Source: Pleomorphomonas sp. JP5
GTDB taxonomy: Bacteria > Pseudomonadota > Alphaproteobacteria > Rhizobiales > Pleomorphomonadaceae
NCBI RefSeq assembly: GCF_023721815.1
Contig: NZ_JAMDLI010000008.1
Location: 953,944-1,017,943, forward strand
Length of the DNA stretch: 64,000 bases
Reading direction: 5' to 3'
In this document: piece after piece, positions 1 to 7,239 of the stretch
Position numbering within the stretch: the stretch's first letter is position 1
How the letters are laid out: every line of letters starts with the position of its first letter
The notes under the pieces: generated by a model
Told to the model about the DNA's origin: nothing
The model's input: the letters and a program-made list of their open reading frames with translations, nothing else
Databases searched by the model: none
Program-made: the position numbers and the translations under genes

Positions 1-1
1 T

Positions 2-199
2 CTCGCGGACGTCTTCGCCCGTCTCGATGCGGTCGGCGACTTTCCCCGGCTGGAGCTCAACGTCTACACCTTCAACACGTCGGCGATCGCGCTTTATGAA
101 TCCCTTGGCTTCGTGCGCGAAGGCGTTCGCCGCTCGTCGGTGAAGGTCGGCAGCGCCCGTTGGGATGCCGCCATCTACGCGATCATTCGCGAGCGCTGA
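2..199 (+). CDS. GNAT N-acetyltransferase, C-terminal fragment
   Basis: The reading frame is open from the left edge and ends with TGA at 197-199. About 65 residues are visible. They include the end of a GNAT fold: a beta strand (LELNVYTFNTSAI), then ALYESLGFVREGVRR, the usual acetyl-CoA-contacting helix followed by the final strands. This arrangement is typical of RimI/RimJ-like acetyltransferases acting on small molecules or protein N termini. The N terminus and substrate are unknown because the gene is cut by the window edge. It converges on mutL with only 2 bases between the stop codons. Confidence 0.8.
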   Translation, partial: LADVFARLDAVGDFPRLELNVYTFNTSAIALYESLGFVREGVRRSSVKVGSARWDAAIYAIIRER

Positions 200-201
200 C
201 G

Positions 202-2076
202 TCACCGCCGGCCGAACAGCCGTTCGATGTCGCTGAGCTTCAGCTCGACGAAAGTGGGACGGCCGTGGTTGCACTGGCCAGAGTTGGGCGTCTCTTCCAT
301 CTCGCGCAACAACGCGTCCATCTCCTCCACCCTGAGGCGGCGGCCGGCCCGGACGGATCCGTGACAGGCCATGGTGGCGGCGATGGCGTCGAGCTTCTCC
401 TTGAGTCGCGTCGCCTGATCCCATTCGGCGAGATCGTCGGCAATGTCGCGCAGCAGCGCCGCGGTGTCGGTCCTGCCAAGCAGTGCCGGAATCTCGCGAA
501 TTGCGATCGCCCCCGGCCCGAAGGCCTCGACGACAAGACCGAGCTCGGCCAGCTCGTCCGCGCGCTCGATGAGGCGATTGACGTCCTCCTCGGGCAGGTC
601 GACGATCTCCGGAATGAGCAGCATCTGCGTCTCGACGCCCTTGGCGATCTCGCGCTTCAGACGCTCGTAGACGAGGCGCTCATGAGCGGCGTGCTGGTCG
701 ACGATGACGAGTCCCGTCTCGGTCTGGGCAACGATATAGGTCTCGTGAATCTGCGCGCGCGGCGCACCAAGCGGTCGCGAGAGGCTTTCCACCGGAACCT
801 CGGCAAGGCCGGCGCGCGCATCGGCCGACACGGCGCCATCGACCACCGAGAACCGCCCCTGTGGCGGCCCCGCGTCGAAAGGCACTTCGTCCTCGGCAAA
901 CGTGCGAACCGTCGGCGCCTCGTCGGGAAGCGGCCGGTCGGGTGCCGTCCGCCAATCGAAAGCGACGGGGCGGCTCTGGTAGTCCGATCGCCAGGAAGAC
1001 GCACCGGCCGTCGACATCGGCCGCGAAACGGCGGCGCCAAGCACGTCGAGCGTCGCAGCGCCGTGGGTCGAGGCGGCGCGATGTCCGGCGTCGGCATGCG
1101 CCCGGCGAAGCGCACCGACCAGAAGGCCGCGCACCAGCCCCGGATCGCGGAAGCGTACGTCGGCCTTGGTTGGATGAACGTTGACGTCCACTTCGTGCGG
1201 GTCGAGATCGACGAACAGAACCGCCGCCGGGAACCGGTCGCGGGCCATGACGTCGGCATAGCCCGCCCGGATGGCGCCGAGCAGCAACTTGTCGCGCACG
1301 GGCCGGCCGTTGACGAACAGGTACTGGCTCTGGGCGTTGGCCTTCTGCAAGGTGCCTAGACCGGCGAGGCCGGTCAGTCGCACCCCCTCGCGCAACGCAT
1401 CGATCTCGATCGAGTTTTCCGCGAAATCGGCGCCCATCACCTGCAGCGCGCGCCCTCTGAAATCACCCTCCGCGAGTCCGGGATAGTCGAGCGTTGAACG
1501 ATCGGAGCCCGACAGCGAGAAGCGGATCTCGGGGTGAGCCAGCGCCAGTCGCTTGACGACGTCCGTGATGGCGCCGGCTTCGGCACGCTCGCTCTTCAGA
1601 AACTTGAGGCGAGCTGGAGTCGAAAAGAACAGGTTCCGAACCTCGATGCGCGTTCCCTGGCTCAGTCCCACCGGCATGATGTCCGACCGGCTGCCACCCG
1701 AGACCGTAATGGCCCATCCGTTGTCTTCGGATGCGTGCCGCGTTTCAATTCGGAGATCGGCCACAGAGCCGATCGAAGGAAGCGCCTCGCCGCGAAAGCC
1801 CAGCGTGCGGATATCGAGAAGATCATCCTCGATGAGCTTGGAGGTACAGTGCCGCTCCACGGCCATAGACAAATCGTCCGCCGTCATGCCGACGCCATTG
1901 TCGGTCACGCGAAGAAGCGTCTTGCCCCCGCCCGAGGTCACCACCTCGATGCGATCTGCACCGGCATCGATGGCGTTCTCGACCAGCTCCTTGACCACGC
2001 TCGCCGGCCGTTCCACTACCTCGCCAGCGGCGATGCGGTTGATGGTGACGGGCGAGAGCTGGATGATGACGGGCAT
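202..2076 (-). CDS. mutL: DNA mismatch repair protein MutL, endonuclease type
   Basis: MutL couples mismatch recognition by MutS to strand removal. The 624-residue protein starts [20 protein letters not shown], the usual N terminus; an in-frame upstream extension to 2178 is not typical of the family. GHKL ATPase motifs are visible: [16 protein letters not shown] and [13 protein letters not shown]. The C-terminal dimer domain carries [12 protein letters not shown] near residues 460-471, which fits the metal-binding DQHA(X)2E(X)4E nicking motif, plus ACHGS near 570 and CNHGRP near 602 in place of the commoner CPHGRP. This indicates MutL itself nicks DNA, as expected in bacteria without MutH. 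It is a single gene, divergent from cobB. Confidence 0.97.
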   Translation of the reverse strand: MPVIIQLSPVTINRIAAGEVVERPASVVKELVENAIDAGADRIEVVTSGGGKTLLRVTDNGVGMTADDLSMAVERHCTSKLIEDDLLDIRTLGFRGEALPSIGSVADLRIETRHASEDNGWAITVSGGSRSDIMPVGLSQGTRIEVRNLFFSTPARLKFLKSERAEAGAITDVVKRLALAHPEIRFSLSGSDRSTLDYPGLAEGDFRGRALQVMGADFAENSIEIDALREGVRLTGLAGLGTLQKANAQSQYLFVNGRPVRDKLLLGAIRAGYADVMARDRFPAAVLFVDLDPHEVDVNVHPTKADVRFRDPGLVRGLLVGALRRAHADAGHRAASTHGAATLDVLGAAVSRPMSTAGASSWRSDYQSRPVAFDWRTAPDRPLPDEAPTVRTFAEDEVPFDAGPPQGRFSVVDGAVSADARAGLAEVPVESLSRPLGAPRAQIHETYIVAQTETGLVIVDQHAAHERLVYERLKREIAKGVETQMLLIPEIVDLPEEDVNRLIERADELAELGLVVEAFGPGAIAIREIPALLGRTDTAALLRDIADDLAEWDQATRLKEKLDAIAATMACHGSVRAGRRLRVEEMDALLREMEETPNSGQCNHGRPTFVELKLSDIERLFGRR

Positions 2077-2229
2077 GAGCTGTCGGGATTCGCGTGTACC
2101 GGAGAGGATCGGAGCGACGACCTTAACCGAAGCGACTTTGCGAGGCGAGATCGCCTCCGGCCACAAAATCGTCAACACCGGTATCCATCCACGTGTCTAT
2201 ATAGTCGCCGACAGGAATGAAGGGCGGTC

Positions 2230-2961
2230 ATGAGAGACATCGAGATTTCGCCGGCGACGTCGATCGTCGTGCTGACCGGCGCCGGCATTTCCCAGGAGTC
2301 GGGCCTCGACACCTTCCGCGACGCTGGCGGCATCTGGGCGCGTTACGACATCGACGACGTTGCAACCCCGGAGGGGTTTCGCCGCAACCCGCCTCTGGTG
2401 CACGACTTCTACAACGAGCAGCGCCGAGAGGCTGCGATCGCGCTGCCAAATCCCGCGCATGTTGCGCTGGCCGAACTGGAAAAGGCCTGGCCGGGACGGT
2501 TTCTCCTGGTGACGCAGAACATTGACGGCCTGCACGAGAAGGCTGGTTCCAAGGCCCTGTTCCACATGCACGGAACACTGGATGGCTTTCTCTGCGAGGC
2601 CTGCGAGAAGAGAGGCCCATGGGGAAGCGACATGTCGAGCGCCTCGATCTGCCCGCTTTGCGGAACGAAAGGTACGCTCAGGCCTGACATCGTCTGGTTC
2701 GGCGAGATGCCCTATCACATGCCGGAGATCTACCGGGCGCTCGGCGAAGCAGACTTGTTCCTGTCCATCGGCACATCCGGCACCGTCTATCCGGCAGCCG
2801 ACTTCGTGCGCGAGGCCAGGCAGGCCGGTGCGTTGACGGTCGAGCTGAATCTTGAGGCATCCCGCCGGGGATACGGTCTCTTCGACATCGAAATCGAGGG
2901 CAAGGCGAGCGAATGCGTCCCAACCTTCGTCCGTGACCTGCTCGGACGGCAAGGGGGCTGA
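2230..2961 (+). CDS. cobB: NAD-dependent protein deacylase (sirtuin) CobB/NpdA
   Basis: This 243-residue class III sirtuin would remove acyl groups from lysines using NAD and release nicotinamide and O-acyl-ADP-ribose. Visible motifs are GAGIS (17-21), TQNIDGLHEKAG (95-106), the catalytic His114 in HMHGT, and a zinc site with cysteines 122, 125, 141 and 144. The pocket that binds acidic acyl groups in CobB/SIRT5 is Tyr-x-x-Arg; here Tyr61 is followed by Gln64 and Arg65, so that pair is shifted. RBS-like GAAGGGCGG precedes the ATG. The gene is divergent from mutL and converges on the P-loop gene with stops abutting. It pairs functionally with the Pat-like acetyltransferase at 47836. Confidence 0.93.
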   Translation: MRDIEISPATSIVVLTGAGISQESGLDTFRDAGGIWARYDIDDVATPEGFRRNPPLVHDFYNEQRREAAIALPNPAHVALAELEKAWPGRFLLVTQNIDGLHEKAGSKALFHMHGTLDGFLCEACEKRGPWGSDMSSASICPLCGTKGTLRPDIVWFGEMPYHMPEIYRALGEADLFLSIGTSGTVYPAADFVREARQAGALTVELNLEASRRGYGLFDIEIEGKASECVPTFVRDLLGRQGG

Positions 2962-3501
2962 TCAGCTGGACCAGGGCCCCTCCAGCCCCCATTCCTTGCA
3001 ATGTTCCCTGATCGCAGCAGGCGAAGATAGCCGGATCTTGGGCAGAGACAGCTCGTCGAACGTATCGGTATTGCGCTGACGATTTCGGCGCGTCGTCACG
3101 GCGATGTGGCGGATCATCTCCAGCTTGACGCTATCGGCGCTCCCCTCAAGCCCACCGATCCGGTTGGACTGAAAAAGAGTTCGCCGGAGGTATCGGCAAA
3201 GGCTGAGCGTTGTCGATACGTCCAGATAGATGACGCCCGTGGCCCGGCGAAAGCGCTGCGGCATGCAAACGGAGTAGTTCCCGTCCATGATCCATCGGTC
3301 ACCTGCGATGGCCTCGTCGTGCAGCGCGACGAAGTCCTCCCGTGGCCGAGGTACCCAGTCGGTCCGGGGCAGATGATAGAGCTGATCGAGATGAACGACG
3401 GGAAGACCGAGCTTCCGACCGATCGCCGTCGCCAGCGTCGATTTTCCGCTGTTGGACGGACCTAGAACGCAGATCCGCTCACCGAACTCCAATAGCCGCA
3501 T
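2962..3501 (-). CDS. P-loop NTPase, adenylate-kinase/topology-modulation (FlaR)-like
   Basis: A 179-residue protein with a Walker A motif GPSNSGKST at 14-22, followed by the arrangement of small nucleotide or nucleoside kinases: HLDQLYH, a W-x-P-R-P loop and WIMDGNYS, then VIYLDVSTTL as a probable Walker B strand. Proteins like this are annotated as topology modulation protein or AAA family ATPase, and the true substrate is not known. AAGGGG lies about 6 bases before the ATG. The stop abuts the cobB stop, so the two genes are convergent with no spacer. It is divergent from the HAD gene that follows. Confidence 0.75.
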   Translation of the reverse strand: MRLLEFGERICVLGPSNSGKSTLATAIGRKLGLPVVHLDQLYHLPRTDWVPRPREDFVALHDEAIAGDRWIMDGNYSVCMPQRFRRATGVIYLDVSTTLSLCRYLRRTLFQSNRIGGLEGSADSVKLEMIRHIAVTTRRNRQRNTDTFDELSLPKIRLSSPAAIREHCKEWGLEGPWSS

Positions 3502-3570
3502 GTTGCCCCTTTCATTCTGTCTGCTGGCATTGCCTTGACCTTGTCATGTCCGCCCCTTATCGGGATGGGC

Positions 3571-4437
3571 ATGCAAGAGATAGACATGATCGCGGGGCTT
3601 TCGACCCTCGCCGAGGCCTATGACGGCGTCATCTGCGACGTCTGGGGCGTTCTCCACAACGGCGTATCACCTTACCCGGCTGCCGCCGAAGCGCTCACCC
3701 GCTTTCGCGCGCTTGGCAAGGCCGTCGTGCTGCTCACCAACGCGCCGCGTCCGGCGAAAGCCGTCGAGGACCTTCTCAGCCGGCAGTATGCCATCGGCCC
3801 GGAAAGCTACGACGAGATCGTCACATCCGGTTCGGTCGCGCGCAATGTGTTCGAGAACGAACCGCGTCGACGGCTGTTTCATCTCGGACCGCAGCACAAT
3901 CTGGGCCTCTTCGAAGGGCTCGACGTCGAGCTGGTCGGCGAGGAAGACGCGGAGTATGTGGCCCTCACCGGGCTGTTCGACGACGAGACGGAAACGGCAG
4001 AGACTTACCGACCGATGTTTTCACGCTTCGTGGAGCGCGGCCTCAAGATGTACTGCGCCAACCCTGACGTGGTGGTCGAGCGAGGCGAGCGTCTCGTCTA
4101 TTGCGCCGGGGCCCTGGCCCAGCTCTACGTCGAGCTCGGCGGCGACACCACCATCATCGGCAAACCCTACAAGCCGGTCTACGATGCGGCGCTCGCCGCC
4201 ATCGATAAGGCACTGGGGCACCCCGTCGAGAAGCGTCGCGTGCTTGCCATCGGCGACGGCCTGCCCACCGATATCAAGGGCGCGTGGGGCCAGGGAATCG
4301 ACGTGCTGATGGTGACGGCCGGTATCCACGGCTCCGATTTCGGCGACCTTCTCAGCCCCGATCCAGTACGGCTGGCCAAACGGCTCGAGGCGGAAGGGTT
4401 CAGCATCCGGGCCGCCATTCCACGGCTTGCCTGGTAG
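3571..4437 (+). CDS. HAD-superfamily class IIA hydrolase (TIGR01459-like)
   Basis: About 288 residues. Motif I reads ICDVWGVLHNG, motif II VVLLTNAPRP, and the C-terminal motif GDGLPTDIKGAWGQGID. This is the class IIA HAD layout (NagD-like cap) of a family widespread in alphaproteobacteria and annotated TIGR01459. The second Asp of the usual DxD nucleophile motif is Trp, which in this family argues against ordinary phosphatase chemistry. Several in-frame starts exist (TTG 3535; ATG 3565, 3571, 3586). I chose 3571 because GGGATGGGC precedes it and it leaves a natural N terminus; 3586 is nearly as good. The physiological role is unknown. Confidence 0.85.
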   Translation: MQEIDMIAGLSTLAEAYDGVICDVWGVLHNGVSPYPAAAEALTRFRALGKAVVLLTNAPRPAKAVEDLLSRQYAIGPESYDEIVTSGSVARNVFENEPRRRLFHLGPQHNLGLFEGLDVELVGEEDAEYVALTGLFDDETETAETYRPMFSRFVERGLKMYCANPDVVVERGERLVYCAGALAQLYVELGGDTTIIGKPYKPVYDAALAAIDKALGHPVEKRRVLAIGDGLPTDIKGAWGQGIDVLMVTAGIHGSDFGDLLSPDPVRLAKRLEAEGFSIRAAIPRLAW

Positions 4438-4450
4438 GCGGATACGAGAA

Positions 4451-4474
4451 GAGGCCCGATCGGGCCTCTTTTTC
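4451..4474. terminator. Bidirectional Rho-independent terminator
   Basis: A perfect 9-bp palindromic stem GAGGCCCGA/TCGGGCCTC is flanked by AAGA on the left and TTTTT on the right. It sits between the convergent HAD and cheZ genes and can terminate transcription from both sides. Confidence 0.85.
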
Positions 4475-4496
4475 GTTGCCGTGGGTTCAGGGACCG

Positions 4497-5132
4497 TCAG
4501 AAGAACGCGTCGATGTCGTCCTGGCTGACGCCTTCGCCCTTGAACTGCGGACCGTGCAACATCAGCTCGCGCGCACGCTTTTCGGAAGCCGTCTCTTCGC
4601 CGGCTGCATCGGTGATGCGCATGATCTTCAGCTTCTCGACCAGGGTGGTGATGCGCTTGTCGAGGGCATTCAGGGTTGAGACCACCTTGGATATGCGCTG
4701 CCCGGTGATATCCTGGAACGAGCAGGCCTGGAAAATATCGATCACCTTCTCGCCGACCAACGCCTGATAGGCATCGCTATCGGTCACGTCGGCCGCCATG
4801 ATCTCTTCGGCGGCGGACATGATGGTGTTGGTGGCTTCCTCGGTCGCCTCGACGATGGCGTCGAGCTCGCGGCCCGCAGTGGGAATATGCTCGTCGCGCA
4901 TGTCGCTGAGGCGCAGCAACGCAAGCTCTTCCTTCATGTTGGCGATTTCACGCGCCATTTCGCCCAGCTCGGTATAGATGGCGAGATCCATCGTCTTGAA
5001 GAAGGACTGGAAACTCTCGGCCATCAACTCCGCAAGACGCATCACGTCTTCGAGCGACACGTCCTCCGCCTTACGCTCATTGCGAAGGAAGTCGATAATC
5101 TTGGCCACGTGCTCTGAAGACATGTCCGACAT
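4497..5132 (-). CDS. cheZ: Chemotaxis phosphatase CheZ (paralogue 1)
   Basis: A 211-residue mostly helical protein with the CheZ signature ACSFQDITGQRISKV. Asp141 and Gln145 of DITGQ correspond to the CheZ residues that help dephosphorylate CheY-P. The extreme C terminus SQDDIDAFF resembles the amphipathic CheY-tethering helix, after a flexible linker at about 175-200. The start at 5132 is preceded by AGAAAGAGA at good spacing; the frame extends upstream to 5216 but without an RBS. It lies 161 bases downstream of cheY on the same strand, so CheY and its phosphatase are probably co-transcribed. A second CheZ is at 29892. Confidence 0.9.
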   Translation of the reverse strand: MSDMSSEHVAKIIDFLRNERKAEDVSLEDVMRLAELMAESFQSFFKTMDLAIYTELGEMAREIANMKEELALLRLSDMRDEHIPTAGRELDAIVEATEEATNTIMSAAEEIMAADVTDSDAYQALVGEKVIDIFQACSFQDITGQRISKVVSTLNALDKRITTLVEKLKIMRITDAAGEETASEKRARELMLHGPQFKGEGVSQDDIDAFF

Positions 5133-5293
5133 GGATAGATCTCTTTCTGAGGTGCGCGACGGCGTCCGCCCGAACGATACGGCGGTAGGAACGTCTTGAT
5201 CCTGCGTTGAATGCATCGGCAGTGCCGCGCCTCCCCGGGTTCGCGGTTGGCGGTGTCAGCACCGCTCCGCGTCTTCCCGGCCCGTTTACGGCA

Positions 5294-5677
5294 TCAGTCG
5301 CCGAACACGGCTTCAATCTTGCTCTTCAGAGTCGGTGCATTGAAGGGCTTGACGATGTAGTTGTTCACGCCTGCCTTCTTGGCGGCGATCACGTTCTCGG
5401 TCTTGGATTCGGCCGTCACCATGATGAACGGCGTCTTCGAAAGCGAGGAGTCCGAGCGGACCTGCTTCAGAAGCTCATAGCCGGTCATGGGCTCCATGTT
5501 CCAGTCGGAGATCACGAGCCCGTAGCGGCGCTCCTTCATCTTGCCGAGGGCTTCGGTGCCATCGGCAGCCTCATCGACGTCCTCGAAGCCGAGCTGCTTC
5601 AGAAGGTTCCTGATGATTCGGATCATGGTCTTGTAATCGTCGACCACCAGAACCGGAATCGATGTGTCAAGTGCCAT
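5294..5677 (-). CDS. cheY: Single-domain chemotaxis response regulator CheY
   Basis: A 127-residue stand-alone receiver domain. The acidic pocket Asp13/Asp14, the phosphoacceptor Asp58 (SDWNM), Thr88 and Lys110 are all present, and DWNMEPMTG is the classical CheY loop. Phospho-CheY would bind the flagellar motor switch. The gene is directly upstream of cheZ on the same strand and no cheA, cheW or cheR lies in the window, so this is a small signal-output pair separate from a main che operon. The upstream region is rich in T tracts (5860-5912) and should hold the promoter. Confidence 0.95.
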   Translation of the reverse strand: MALDTSIPVLVVDDYKTMIRIIRNLLKQLGFEDVDEAADGTEALGKMKERRYGLVISDWNMEPMTGYELLKQVRSDSSLSKTPFIMVTAESKTENVIAAKKAGVNNYIVKPFNAPTLKSKIEAVFGD

Positions 5678-6132
5678 CGTTTACTCCACACTGCCGCGAC
5701 GCCACCCGCGCCTCGATGACGAGCTCACATGCACGGGCGGGTGAACGTCCCTGACGGGGCCCGTGCTTGAAGGAAACCATACGACGGGGACCTGAAAAGT
5801 CGGTTAATTCTCGAAGCCCCTGCCATTTGGGTCATGGTTGATCGGTGAGACGCTTGATTTACTTTTTGTTTTTCAATTGAATCGTTTTTTTGGCGGTGTT
5901 CGGCGTTTTTTTGTTTGAGTTGTCATAAAGTTCGGCGCGGTTGGTTTACGCTTTGCCAACCATGCCGAAGATTCCCCCTCGTCAACCGGTGTCCCGAGGA
6001 CACTGACATGGCGAGGCCATCCTGGCATTTAGCTGCTTGACCTTGCCTGGAGCAGAAGGCACGGTCACGCCGCGCCGCCGAGCCGATGTTCGCGCATGAC
6101 GGCGTCCCGGCGACAGCAGATTCCAGAGACCC
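5678..6132. other. 455-base divergent intergenic region, cheY/ribF
   Basis: No convincing gene is present. The stretch is AT-rich at 5855-5935, with T tracts at 5863-5867, 5869-5873, 5885-5891 and 5906-5912, the main ones spaced 21-23 bases apart. A GGTTGG...CCAACC inverted repeat lies at 5939-5961. Promoters for cheY (minus) and ribF (plus) should be here, but I cannot assign -35/-10 boxes with confidence. Confidence 0.5.
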
Positions 6133-7116
6133 ATGCCCCCCTTCCAGTTCGTCGATCGTCATTCCGTTTCCGCATCCCTTCGAGGAGGCGCCGTCGCCAT
6201 CGGCAACTTCGATGGCGTGCACCGCGGGCATCAGGCCGTCCTGGAGACAGCTCAGGCGGTGGCCCGGAACCGTGGCATCCCGGCCGTCGCCGTGACCTTC
6301 GAACCGCATCCGCGCGATGTGTTCCGCCCGGAGCATCCGGTATTTCGCCTCACGCCTGGGCCGATCAAGGCACGCCTCGTCGAGGCCATTGGACTCAACG
6401 GGCTCGTCTCCATCCCTTTCTCATCCACCTTTGCCGCGCAAAGCCCCGAAGAATTCGTCGAGAGGGTGCTGATCGACGAGCTCGACATTCGCCATGTCGT
6501 GGTCGGTTGGAACTTCCACTTTGGGCAAGGGCGGCACGGCACGCCACAGATGCTGCGTGAACTCGGCGAGCGGCATGGCTTCACCGTGGACGTCATAGAG
6601 TCGTTCGAGACCGAAGACGGCTATACCGTTTCTTCAAGCGCGGTGCGTGATCGTTTGTCCGAGGGCCTGCCGGCCGAGGCCGCCGGCCTGCTCGGCTGGC
6701 ACTGGTTCTTCGAAGGGACCGTCATCGACGGTGACAAGCGAGGTCGGACCATCGGTTTTCCGACCGCCAACATCCGGCTGCCCAGCCAGGTTCGGCTGTC
6801 GGAGGGCGTCTATGCGGTCCTCGCCGAGATCGACGGCGTTCGTCACGCAGGCGTGGCAAGCTGGGGCCGTCGGCCCACGTTCGACAACGGCGCGCCGGTA
6901 TTCGAGACTTTCGTGTTCGACTTTGCGGGCGACCTTTATGGCAAGACCATCACCATCATGCCGCTCTCCTATCTCCGCCCCGAGCTGAAGTTCGATGGCG
7001 TCGCCCCGTTGATCGATCAGATGAACCGAGATGCCGAGGAAGGCAAGGCTCTTCTGGCCGCGTTCGACGGCTTCACTGTCCTCGACCGCGCGCTCTGGCG
7101 CAACTGGACTCCCTAA
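6133..7116 (+). CDS. ribF: Bifunctional riboflavin kinase / FAD synthetase RibF
   Basis: RibF converts riboflavin to FMN and then FMN to FAD. The 327-residue protein has the N-terminal adenylyltransferase motif IGNFDGVHRGHQ (23-34), the TFEPHPRDVF loop and SSSAVRDRL. The C-terminal riboflavin kinase domain carries GRTIGFPTANI (204-214) and FVFDFAGDLYG. Length and domain order match the family. In many proteobacteria ribF is followed directly by ileS and lspA; here a chemoreceptor gene intervenes. Confidence 0.97.
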   Translation: MPPFQFVDRHSVSASLRGGAVAIGNFDGVHRGHQAVLETAQAVARNRGIPAVAVTFEPHPRDVFRPEHPVFRLTPGPIKARLVEAIGLNGLVSIPFSSTFAAQSPEEFVERVLIDELDIRHVVVGWNFHFGQGRHGTPQMLRELGERHGFTVDVIESFETEDGYTVSSSAVRDRLSEGLPAEAAGLLGWHWFFEGTVIDGDKRGRTIGFPTANIRLPSQVRLSEGVYAVLAEIDGVRHAGVASWGRRPTFDNGAPVFETFVFDFAGDLYGKTITIMPLSYLRPELKFDGVAPLIDQMNRDAEEGKALLAAFDGFTVLDRALWRNWTP

Positions 7117-7183
7117 GCCTACGCTTACAGTCTATCCGTTGATTCCTACGGACAACTTCTCCTCTTTTACGTCGGAAACGCGC

Positions 7184-7199
7184 GTTTTCTTAAGAAAAC
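7184..7199. promoter_or_regulatory. 16-bp perfect palindrome, candidate operator of the chemoreceptor gene
   Basis: GTTTTCTTAAGAAAAC is a perfect 16-bp palindrome. It is flanked by GCGC on both sides (7180-7183 and 7201-7204, one base offset). It ends 40 bases before the chemoreceptor start; TATCAT at 7205-7210 could be a -10 box, placing the palindrome over the -35 region. There is no T run, so it is more likely a protein-binding site than a terminator. Confidence 0.5.
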
Positions 7200-7239
7200 A
7201 GCGCTATCATACTCGTACCTCCCACGAAGAGCGACGAGC

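Noticed and set aside
160-1359. 399-residue open frame on the plus strand opposite mutL
   Set aside because: It lies fully within mutL, has no recognisable domain and reflects GC-rich codon bias on the opposite strand.
6086-6560. Small open frames around the ribF start on the plus strand
   Set aside because: They overlap RibF, whose adenylyltransferase motif begins at residue 23, so the frames are shadows.
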